Shown: positions 56,350-64,000 of the stretch, piece by piece
Layout of the letters: every line of letters begins with the position of its first letter
Numbering within the stretch: the first letter of the stretch is position 1
Source of the DNA: Gnetum montanum
Lineage: Eukaryota; Streptophyta; Gnetopsida; Gnetales; Gnetaceae
Reading direction: 5' to 3'
DNA: 64,000 nucleotides
Assembly: GCA_015680685.1 (NCBI GenBank)
Contig: MNCI01037953.1
Span: forward strand, 1,627,826-1,691,825
The notes under the pieces: generated by a model
The model's input: the letters and a program-made list of their open reading frames with translations, nothing else
What the model was told of the DNA's origin: nothing
Databases searched by the model: none
Program-made: the position numbers and the translations under genes

Positions 56350-57861
56350 GTGACCAAGAAGTTCGATGGTTTGGAAAATTTAAAAGTTCCAAAAAATATT
56401 CTTGATTCTATGATTGATTCTTCATCAGAAGAAGAACAAAAGAAAGTTTCTGAATTGGGAACAAGTAGTGGAGTGAAAACTAGAAGATCAAGAATATCAC
56501 CAATTATATCCAGTTTATCGATTTATAAGAGAAGATCTAGAAAGTCTAAGAGTTCAACTATTCAAAGGAATAGGATGACAAATCCTTGGCAAAGAGTTAC
56601 ACCATTAGGATTTCAAAATTACAATGATATTTCTAAGGTAGTTTACAAATATTTGCCTGAGCCTTTCATTCCTAGAAAAGATTTTTTAGCTGAGGAATAT
56701 ATTCACATGTTTGAGTTAGCTTTAGCTCATGCAAATATTCAACATCAAGATCAAGCTTGTAGGTTGTTTGTATCAAATCTAAAGGATATGGCTCAGATTT
56801 GGTATTTGAACTTACCAAGTAATAGTAATACAAGTTGGTATGACATGAAGAATATTTTCTTGGAATAGTTTGGTAATTAATTAGATAAAAAAAAACTATA
56901 CTATGGGCTAGTACAAGCTAAAAAAGAAGTTAAAGAGTCAATTAGAGATTTTAACATTAAGTTTCAACGAATTTGTGGACTCTTTCAGAGACAATATAGG
57001 CCATCAGAAGAAATGCTTAAAGAAACTTATCTTAAGGCTGTCAACCCCAAAATTTCAATTTGGTTAAGGAGAACTCCAAACATAACTACGCTAAATGACT
57101 ACTTTAGTGAATCTATACAGTTAGAAAAATAGTTGAACTGGAATCTTGAAGGAAATATTGCAATTCAAAAAAGAGAAGAAAGAGTTATGATTCCTATTCA
57201 GGATTTAGCTCAATTTAAATCTTTACCAGGTCCATCTCATGTTAATATAGAGCAAGAACATGAAAGAGTAGGATCTGAAAAAGGAGAATTAATGAGAGAT
57301 ATGTCTAACAAAATAGTGAAGCTTGAAAAAGCCTTGGCAAGAGTTAATATCAAGGAAGAAAGGAAAAATAGAAAGCATAAACATCAAGACACTAAGTTAG
57401 CAGAAGATGAGGATGAAAGTGACCTTATTATGTCCAACTTTCTTGATATTGAATCTGATAATGAGTTATCTAGTGTTCATTATGCAAGTAAATCTTCTAG
57501 CAATGGATCTAGCGATACTTCTTCTCTATCAAGTTCTGAAGAAGATATGTCTTCAGATGAAGAATGTAATAATAATGAGGAAAATGGATATAGTCTCCGA
57601 TCAAAAGAAAGATTAACTACTTCTAGACCCCCAAATGTTATTACTAATCCATCTACTAAGAGAAAAGCTTTTGAGCCAAATAGAAGAGATAAGAATAAAG
57701 GTAAAGACAATCAAGTAGAGCAAAGCACTCCAAATCAGTCTTTTAATAAATGGATAAAGAAACCAAGCTTTATTGGTGATGGAGAGTATGATTTGATTGA
57801 ATACCTTAAACATGTTAAGGCCAATATTAGCTTTTATCAGTTGGTTCAAATAGGAGATTAG
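56350..57861 (+). pseudogene. gag: gag of element 8
   Basis: The reading is open from GTG 56,350 (no ATG at the natural start; it may have been ATG) to 56,868, then continues with stops at 56,866, 56,878 and 57,130. The capsid domain is clear: EYIHMFELALAHANIQHQDQ, CRLFVSNLKDMAQIWYLNLP and ESIRDFNIKFQRICG. After it come a coiled-coil-like part (KIVKLEKALARVN) and an acidic Ser-rich stretch (SDTSSLSSSEEDMSSDEE, about 57,510-57,560), then a basic part. I find no CCHC or CxxHxxxGHxTxxC zinc motif, unlike element 4. Confidence 0.85.
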
Positions 57862-58320
57862 CAAAGAAAGGCTTTAGAGTTCATTAAAGGTAAAAGGAGA
57901 GTTAGAGAATCAGAGTTAAGCTATGTGTCTAATAACAATGAGAAATTAAAGACCTCGTATGATAAGGAAGCTCCACCTTTTCTTTTGACAATGAAATTAA
58001 AGTATAAATACTTACACAATTGTTTGATTGATTCTGGAGCTACGTCTACTATAATGCCATTGTCTATATGTAAGAAACTTGGTTTGATTCTTGAAAAATC
58101 AAATAAAAAGATTGTTCAAGTGGATAAAAGTAGAGTGAAGATTGTGGGTCAATTACCAAATGTCCTATTGGAAATTGCTTCTAAACCCCACATCAGAAGT
58201 AGAGTAACTATTCAAGTGGCTGAGATACTAGATTTGCATAGTCTTTTATTGAGTAGAAGTTGGACCAAGAATTTCTTAGGTTACATATCAATAGATTATT
58301 CCCACATGTGGCTACCTTGA
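57862..58320 (+). pseudogene. Protease of element 8
   Basis: An open 131-codon stretch at 57,925-58,320 contains FLLTMKLKYKYLHNCLIDSGA, so the DSGA active-site triad is intact, followed by TSTIMPLSICKKLGL. The closing motif reads LHSLLLSRSWTKNFLG (the usual ILGRxWL with changes). A single stop at 57,859-57,861 separates it from gag. Length and motifs fit a retropepsin of the Tat group. Confidence 0.85.
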
Positions 58321-58479
58321 AAAGGAGAACCAAATCAAATATACATATATAGTGAACCTTTGATGATTGATAACATTACTTTAAATGGAAAAAGCAAAAT
58401 GGTTGAAAAAGGAGGTGTTGAATACAAAATTTGTACACTCCAAGAAAATTATAGTTCTGAAATAGAACACTCAAAGAAT

Positions 58480-58875
58480 GAGGATAAATGGGAGTTATAC
58501 TTTGATGGTTCATGTAATTCAAAAGGTGCAGGAGTCGGTATAGTTATATTAAGGAACGATTCACCTGAAATTCTCAAAGCAATTCATCTATCTTTCCCTT
58601 GTACTAACAAAAAGCTGAGTTTGAAGTTTTATGTATTGGTATTAGAATAGCTCTAGACAAAAAGATCAGAGTAATCACTATAAAAGGAGACTCAAGATTA
58701 GTTTGTGAACAAGTAAAGGGTAACTGTGTAGTAAAGAGCTCATTATTAAGACCTTATAAGTAACTTGCTTGTAAGATGTTAGATCAATTTTAACATTTCC
58801 AAATAGAGCATATAAAAAGAGTAGAGAATCTTATAGTAGATGATTTGGTAAAGGCAGCTTCAACATTGGATATGA
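58480..58875 (+). pseudogene. Second RNase H (aRNH) of element 8, placed before RT
   Basis: It reads KWELYFDGSCNSKGAGVGIV (first catalytic Asp), a Glu-bearing helix (AEFEVLCIGIRIA) reached through a one-base frameshift near 58,612, ITIKGDSRLVCEQVKG (third Asp) and HIKRVENLIVDDLVKAAS (fourth Asp), so all four acidic residues are visible. One stop lies at 58,760. This is the archaeal/plant type of RNase H, as in element 4 at 24,110-24,716, but here it lies between protease and RT. The RT-linked RNase H is present as well (60,180-60,620). Confidence 0.85.
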
Positions 58876-59018
58876 AAATAATAGAAAGTTACAAAGATGT
58901 AATGATTGAAGAAGAACATCAGCCATTAGTACCAGATAATATAAGACATTTACAAGTATTTGAAGATGATGATCAAGTACTAAGATTTATGAAAAACAAA
59001 CAATAATCTGAGGGTCAA

Positions 59019-60160
59019 GTGATACCTGAAACGTCATCAAACTCCAAAGCTAATTTCATATCGAAAAGGATGATTGACTTGGAACATGAGTTCAAGAAAA
59101 ATTTACTTACTGGAAAGGATATACAAAACCTAGATAGTCAAGCTTTCGAGTTAGTGAATTTTGGATTAGACAGGATGCCAAAGATATTGAATGTTACAAA
59201 GGGAAGAGATTCGAGTTTCAAGCAAAACTTGTTAACATGTCTAAGAAATAATTTGGACAATTTTGCTTGGTCTTATGATGATCTTAAAGCTTTTAGACCA
59301 GATGTGATAACACATAAAATTCCTTTAATAGAAGGTTGCAAAATAGTCAAGCAAAAACAAAGAAAATTTAATCCATCATTTGAACCAGCTATTGAAGTCG
59401 AAATCAAGAAGTTGTTGCAAGCATGAATCATATATCCAGTACAATATTCAACATGGCTTGCTAACCTTGTTCTAGTGAGAAATAAAAATTGTGATATAAG
59501 GCTTTGTGTAGACTTTAGAAATATGAATGATGCCTCAAAAAAGGATAAGTATCCACTTCCAAGAATTGATGAGATGCTGATTAAAGTCTCAGGTTGTCAA
59601 GTATATTCTTTTTTAGATGGTTTCTTAGGTTATAATCAAATCGTGGTAGATAAGAATGATAGATACAAAACAACATTTATCACAAAATGGGGAACTTTCG
59701 CTTACCAAAGAATGCCATTTGGATTGTCAAATGTTGAAGCTACTTTCCAAAGAGCAATGGATTTAGCATTTAAGGATTTGTTAGGAAAATTCATGGCAGT
59801 TTATTTGGATGATATTACAATATTCTCAAGAAAAAAAGAAGATCATATTAATCATCTCCACCAAGTTTTCGATAGATGTCATGAGTTTGGTATTTCATTA
59901 AATCCTAATAAGTGTATCTTCAGGGTTAAATCTAGAAGCTTATTAGGCCATGTGATATGTCAAAAAGGAATTGCCATAGACAATTCCTGAATCCAAGCAA
60001 TACAGAATATTGAGCATCCCACAAGTAAGAAATCTCTTAGATCTTTCTTTGGGAAGATAAACTTTGTGAAAAATTTTATCCTTGGGTTTATTGAAATTAC
60101 CAAGCCTTTGATGCATATGCTAAAAAAGGATGTCCAAGTAGAGAACACCAGAATCAGAGA
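59019..60160 (+). pseudogene. Reverse transcriptase of element 8
   Basis: The N-terminal part (59,019-59,426) has NLDNFAWSYDDLKAFRPDVI and HKIPLIEGCKIVKQKQR. After a stop at 59,424 the palm domain (59,475-59,990) reads DIRLCVDFRNMNDASKKDKY, YSFLDGFLGYNQIVV (catalytic Asp), FAYQRMPFGLSNVEATFQ and MAVYLDDITIFS, an intact YxDD box. It continues with LNPNKCIFRV, a stop at 59,988, and LRSFFGKINFVKNFI. Apart from two stops it is complete. Confidence 0.9.
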
Positions 60161-60179
60161 GAGCTTTATCAGAAATTAA

Positions 60180-60620
60180 AATTGCTATACAAGAGGCTCC
60201 ATATTTTGTGAAGCCTAGGCTTAAAGAAGATTTTTGGTTATATTCTTTTACTTCAAATGATTCTATTGCTGCTGTTTTAACACAAAAAGATGATGAAGGT
60301 CAAGATGAACCAATTTGATTTTTTGGGTATAAGTTGAAAGGTTTGAAATTAAATTATTCAGACTTAGAGAAACAAGTATTTTCAGTCATCAAAGAATTTC
60401 AGCATTTTAAATATTATTTGGAAAGTTCATTAGTCCACATTATGCTAATTGAACCCGCAGTCAAGCGATTCCTAGCCCAAAATGAGATTGGGTTAAAAAA
60501 AGGAAAATGGCTTATAAAGTTGCAAAGTTTTAGACTTTCATTGGAAATATGCAAAACAATTAAGGGAATGGGTTTAGCCAAGTTAATGACTAGAGAAAAT
60601 GAAGTATGTACATTTGACAC
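60180..60620 (+). pseudogene. RT-linked RNase H of element 8
   Basis: It reads DFWLYSFTSNDSIAAVLTQK (usual catalytic Asp replaced by Ser/Thr), FFGYKLKGLKLNYSDLEKQV (Glu helix present), FQHFKYYLESSLVHIML and RFLAQNEIGLKKGKWLIKLQ. A stop and a frame change near 60,317 separate the first part. Loss of the first Asp fits the view that this copy degenerates once the second RNase H is available. Confidence 0.75.
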
Positions 60621-60639
60621 CCATGAAGAGAATTGGTAT

Positions 60640-61890
60640 GATGAAATTCTCAAATTTCTTAATATAAGGAAAATCCCAAATAATTTAACTGCAAGTCAAA
60701 GGAGAGCTTTCTTCAAAAGAGCACGAAGATTCGTTGTTAAAGATGGTATATTATATAGAAAATATTTTCAAGGGGTTTTATTGGAATGTGTTCATAATGA
60801 TCAAATTAGTTTCATGATCATTTGAATTTATTTTATGAATCCCCTAAGTCGACTATGCAACATATACTTCAATATGGATATTACTGGCCTTCCATGTATC
60901 AAGACATTAGTTCAAAGATTCAAAAATGCTATAAATGTCAAATTCATGGGCCAAAGATTAAAAGGGCTAGAGCACCTTTAAAGCCAGTAGTTGCAAATAG
61001 ACCATTTTAGCAATGGGGTTTGGATTTTATTGGTACAATTACTCCTTCAAGAGCTGGACACAAGTTTATTCTCATAGCTACTGATTATTTCACTAAATGG
61101 TCTGAAGCAAAGGCTCTAAGAGGAAGTTTAGCATCAGATGTGATTAAGTTTTTAGAAAATGACATTCTAAATAGATTTGGTCTACCCAAAGTGTTAGTGT
61201 CAAACAATGGACCCGCTTTCAAATCTGAAGAGTTCATCAAATGCGCATCAGAAAAATCTATTTTCTTATTTTCCTCATCAAACTATTATCCTCAAGGAAA
61301 TGGCCTAGCAGAATCCACCAATAAAAAGCTTATTGCTTATATTAAGAAATTGATGGATGGAAATCTAGGAAATTGGATCAATTATCTACAATCCACATTA
61401 TGGTCAGATCGAATTAGATTCAAGAGAGCTATTGGGACATCACCGTATAACTTAGTCTATGGTTTGCCAGCAAGAATTACAAATAAGATTGTAAGCTCAA
61501 CTTCTGAATTTGTACAAAGATATAGTGAAAAAACTAATAAAGATAGAAGTTTCATGACTTTTCTGATTAAGAGAGAAGCTGAAGTAGATAAAGCAAGGGA
61601 TAATTTGTTACAGGAACACCTCTCAAGTTAAAAGATGGTTTGATAGGAAAGCTCTGAAAAGAACTTTCAAGATAGGAGACCTTGTCCTATTATGGAATAT
61701 AAAGAAACCTAATAAGTTTACCTCGACGTGGATAGGTCCATTTCAAATTAGAAAGCAATTGTTAGAGGATACTTATAAATTATCAACTTTGGATGGCATG
61801 GAATTGAAATTCCCATATAATGTTTTGCATATAAAACATTATTTGGGACAATTNAGAAAATTGGTTGATGACTCTTGGGGAGAATTTTAA
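60640..61890 (+). pseudogene. Integrase of element 8
   Basis: The zinc-binding region spans 60,690-60,945 with a frameshift near 60,820 and shows HILQYGYYWPSMYQDI and CYKCQIHG. The core reads QWGLDFIGTITPSRAG and ATDYFTKWSEAKAL (first Asp kept), VSNNGPAF (second Asp now Asn) and YPQGNGLAESTNKKLI (Glu kept). The C-terminal module has FKIGDLVLLWN and WIGPFQIRKQL (GPY/F motif), ending at TAA 61,888-61,890. Stops at 61,008 and 61,631. The N at 61,854 leaves one codon undefined. Confidence 0.9.
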
Positions 61891-62011
61891 ATTTCAAGAT
61901 ACTATAAAAAGAGGATTTGGTTGCCTAAGATTTCCTCATCTTCCAATTCAATTTGAGTAGAGAAAGTAAGAGAGAGCTAATCTAAAAGATAAGATAGAGT
62001 TTGGGAGAATA

Positions 62012-62497
62012 ATGAGGAAGCCTTTTATTCCATATGTGATGGGATGTTGCCTTGAACATGTGTTAAAGGCTTACTTGAAAGCTAGAGCATGTGGAGCATC
62101 GAAAGAGTGTCCTTTCATGGCTTGGTTGTCTGATGAATTTTCATTCCTCACTAGAGGTTTAGATATAGAGTCAAATGTTTGGGGGCAATATCAAGATTGC
62201 ACCCAAGAAGAGGAGAGGGGAGAAGAGCAACCAACTAATGAGGAGTTATGGGAAGAAGCATTCGTGTCCCAAGAGGAAGTTGAAAGACCCAATTGGGAAG
62301 AACAAAAGAGTACATCTAAAAAAGAAAATGAGAAGACTGCTGAAGAAAAAGTTCAAGTAGATCAAGTTGAGAGCTCCACTAAGCCAGAAAACAATAGAAC
62401 AACCTTCATCACGTCAGAAATTGCCTATGAGACAGTTAGAGAGATGAGGATTCCTACTAGAGTAACCCTCACAATTCAATTCCCATCTCAAGAATAG
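62012..62497 (+). CDS. Open 3' ORF of element 8, 161 aa, function unknown
   Basis: The frame is open from ATG 62,012 to TAG 62,495-62,497, 120 bases after the pol stop. It starts MRKPFIPYVMGCCLEHVL, has four Cys in the first third (CC at 12-13, C28, C34), CPFMAWLSDEFSFLTRGLD in the middle, then a very acidic half rich in Glu, Lys, Gln and Asn, and ends with VREMRIPTRVTLTIQFPSQE. No signal peptide, membrane segment or known family is recognised. It is the only gene of more than 150 codons in element 8 without a stop, which may mean selection or chance. Its neighbours are integrase and the purine tract. It could also be the tail of a longer protein. Confidence 0.5.
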   Translation: MRKPFIPYVMGCCLEHVLKAYLKARACGASKECPFMAWLSDEFSFLTRGLDIESNVWGQYQDCTQEEERGEEQPTNEELWEEAFVSQEEVERPNWEEQKSTSKKENEKTAEEKVQVDQVESSTKPENNRTTFITSEIAYETVREMRIPTRVTLTIQFPSQE

Positions 62498-62683
62498 CCC
62501 ATGAAGGACTTGTTAATGTACAACTTCTTGTTTTTCTTAGGAACGAGGTTTTTGTACCATCAAACCTTATGTTTGATGGGAATTTTCCTTTAAAAATATT
62601 TTTGTTTAGCAGTAAAAATTAAATAAAAGTTTCAGTACATTTCAGTTTTAAAATGGGGCTAGATAAATTTATTTAAGCTTTTT

Positions 62684-62696
62684 AAGGGGGAGAAAA
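62684..62696 (+). other. Polypurine tract of element 8
   Basis: AAGGGGGAGAAAA ends directly at the LTR start TGTTGGC. It is longer than the tract of the Athila-like copies. Confidence 0.8.
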
Positions 62697-64000
62697 TGTT
62701 GGCACATTTGGCCATTTCATGGAACAACAAAAGAAGATATTGGCAAAAGGAAATATTTTAAACAACTGCATAAACAACCAATCTATTTTGAGACCACTGG
62801 AAAAATATGAATAATGTTGAAAAAAAAACACTGGAAAAGTCTCAAATTAAAAAAATCTGAGATTGATGTTGTTGCATGGGATAAAAGAAGAAGTTGTTAG
62901 AATTGGGTTTTTACTGTATTATACAAATTTAATTTTTCTTTCACTGACAGACTCGTAAAATCAAGCCACTGATCCATACAGCATCACACAAAGGCTACGG
63001 TGGAAAGAAAGATTGTAGAAATAGGGTTTGATGTAGGGTCTTGGAGTGTGTTTGTGGTCGTATGTCAAGGAACTCGAGCTAATACTGCTACCGGTGCCAT
63101 CGTTCAATCCATGGATCACGTGGCTATAGCACGGACCCATGTTGCCCCTTCTGTAATAATGCCATTTCTAGTTTCCTGCGTAGAAGATGTGTAGTTAAAT
63201 TTTACGTAACAGTAGGAAAATTGTAGACAACAACATGCTCACAGAATCGCGGTTTTTCGCCCTATGGAGCTTTCGCACCTTGCAGAGGGCCGTATCAAGT
63301 CGACCGTTGTCGTTTGGGTCCATTCCTTGGCGTATCTACCACGCACCACGTAAAGACGGCTTCAGTAATGGAAGATTATTCTTTGCCTCAGTAGAGATTG
63401 CTAATACTATAATGGTGCTAGTGCTAGGGCTTTTGCAGAATACGCATGTGTTGAGTGGGCAAGGTCTTTCCACCTTTGGTTGGCTCGGCTCTCTGCAGTT
63501 GCTTTGCTGCAAGATGAACCACTACCATGGCCTCGTTGTCGGCATCGTCGAAAGATTTGCGCCAACCACAACATTTCATTTCATCACTCTTACTAGAATT
63601 TGAATGGAAGAAGATAAGAATAAGCTAAAACATTGCATTCATGGAGTCTTACAGAAGCCTGCATGACGTTGAACCAGTTCACATTCGTCACCAATCCATC
63701 AAGTGCGGAGCAATGGACCTAGGATTTGAAAAAATCAATCAGCCGAACCAAAGAAATTCTGGCCTATTCTTCCAGAACCACATGTTTAGCCATGCCATTC
63801 ATAGCGTAGTAGAGGATTACTGGTAATAATGGTGGCGGTAATTGAACACCACATAGCGGATGTAGCGCCAGAGCCTTCTTTCACGGTGGTAGTTGATATA
63901 CGATTCTGGCAGGGTGGAATTATTTGAAACTGTTTGCAGAAAATTGGGTAGTCCCTAGCCTAGCGCCTTCACATTCAGCGTTCACATTCTGAAGCGTTCT
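62697..64000 (+). repeat. 3' LTR of element 8, continues beyond the window
   Basis: It starts TGTTGGCACATTTGG; TGTTGGC is the reverse complement of the GCCAACA LTR end seen at 53,432. At least 1.3 kb long. The U5 block shared by 53,437-53,745 and 55,917-56,225 has not been reached by 64,000, so the full length exceeds 1.6 kb. The second part (from about 62,960) is less AT-rich. Confidence 0.7.
63430..63565 (-). other. Gene-like minus-strand stretch in the 3' LTR
   Basis: On the minus strand an uninterrupted reading includes SFDDADNEAMVVVHLAAKQL and GGKTLPTQHMRILQ, with a protein-like composition, in a GC-richer block (63,230-63,600). It also reads open for 122 codons on the plus strand (63,235-63,603), so coding sense is not certain. 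It may be a captured gene fragment. No family recognised. Confidence 0.25.

Larger units (their letters stand above)
56237..64000 (+). mobile_element. Element 8: Tat-related element with upstream second RNase H
   Basis: The internal region runs from the primer-binding site to the purine tract at 62,684-62,696, and the 3' LTR continues past the window edge. Order: gag, protease, second RNase H, RT, RNase H, integrase, 3' ORF. Frames are interrupted only about once per 100-150 codons, so it is the youngest coding copy here. The protease and RT active sites are intact, as are most RNase H residues; integrase has lost one Asp. Base 61,854 is an N. Confidence 0.85.

Noticed and set aside
57480-57864. 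Minus-strand frames opposite element 8 gag
   Set aside because: Complement of the acidic Ser-rich tract; no independent evidence.
1-64000. tRNA, rRNA or cellular protein-coding genes
   Set aside because: I saw no cloverleaf arms with A and B boxes, no rRNA-like text and no complete cellular gene; a covariance-model scan could not be run.

Overview
The window reads as plant nuclear DNA from a large, repeat-rich genome. It is AT-rich, almost every recognisable protein belongs to Ty3/gypsy LTR retrotransposons of two plant-specific kinds (Athila-like and Tat-like), and nearly all copies are old, broken by stops, frameshifts and nested insertions. I find no intact cellular gene, rRNA, tRNA or CRISPR array. 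A gymnosperm or another giant-genome seed plant would fit, but the sequence alone does not settle the species.

Layout, left to right. Element 1 (1-1,906, +) is the 3' end of an Athila-like element. It sits in the LTR of element 2 (1,907-about 6,115, -), of which only the extra 3' gene remains, itself split by a 1.36 kb insertion. A hairpin-rich array (6,118-7,040) and AT-rich DNA follow. Element 3 (7,721-19,572, +) is complete end to end: two LTRs of about 950 bp, a primer-binding site, gag, protease, RT, RNase H, integrase, a long spacer, an internal promoter-like block with a leader intron, a 3' gene, a polypurine tract and a 3' LTR. Element 4 (19,671-34,143, -) is Tat-like and about 14.5 kb. 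It carries gag, protease, RT, two RNase H domains and integrase, plus an intron-containing gene on the opposite strand between protease and RT. Element 5 (about 34,396-42,047, -) is Athila-like; element 6 (42,048-49,667, -), also Athila-like, is inserted into its RNase H region. Element 7 (49,668-53,431, +) is a Tat-like 5' LTR plus gag, inserted into element 6. A backward LTR fragment and element 8 follow (56,237-64,000, +, with its 5' LTR end before it). Element 8 is the best-preserved coding copy and has the unusual domain order gag-protease-extra RNase H-RT-RNase H-integrase-3' ORF.

Three points deserve most attention. (1) In Athila-like elements 3, 5 and 6 the 3' gene is preceded by what looks like its own promoter: words copied from that element's own LTR, a TATA box, a short exon, and a 302-320 nt intron whose acceptor ends at or next to the ATG. 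(2) The Tat-like LTRs (elements 4 and 7, perhaps also 6.1-7.0 kb) carry arrays of hairpins, broadly 180-200 bp apart, whose sequence differs between copies while the layout is kept. (3) Element 8 has its plant-type second RNase H upstream of RT, and element 4 has an antisense spliced gene. Element names and numbers are mine; family assignments come from reading motifs, with no database search.
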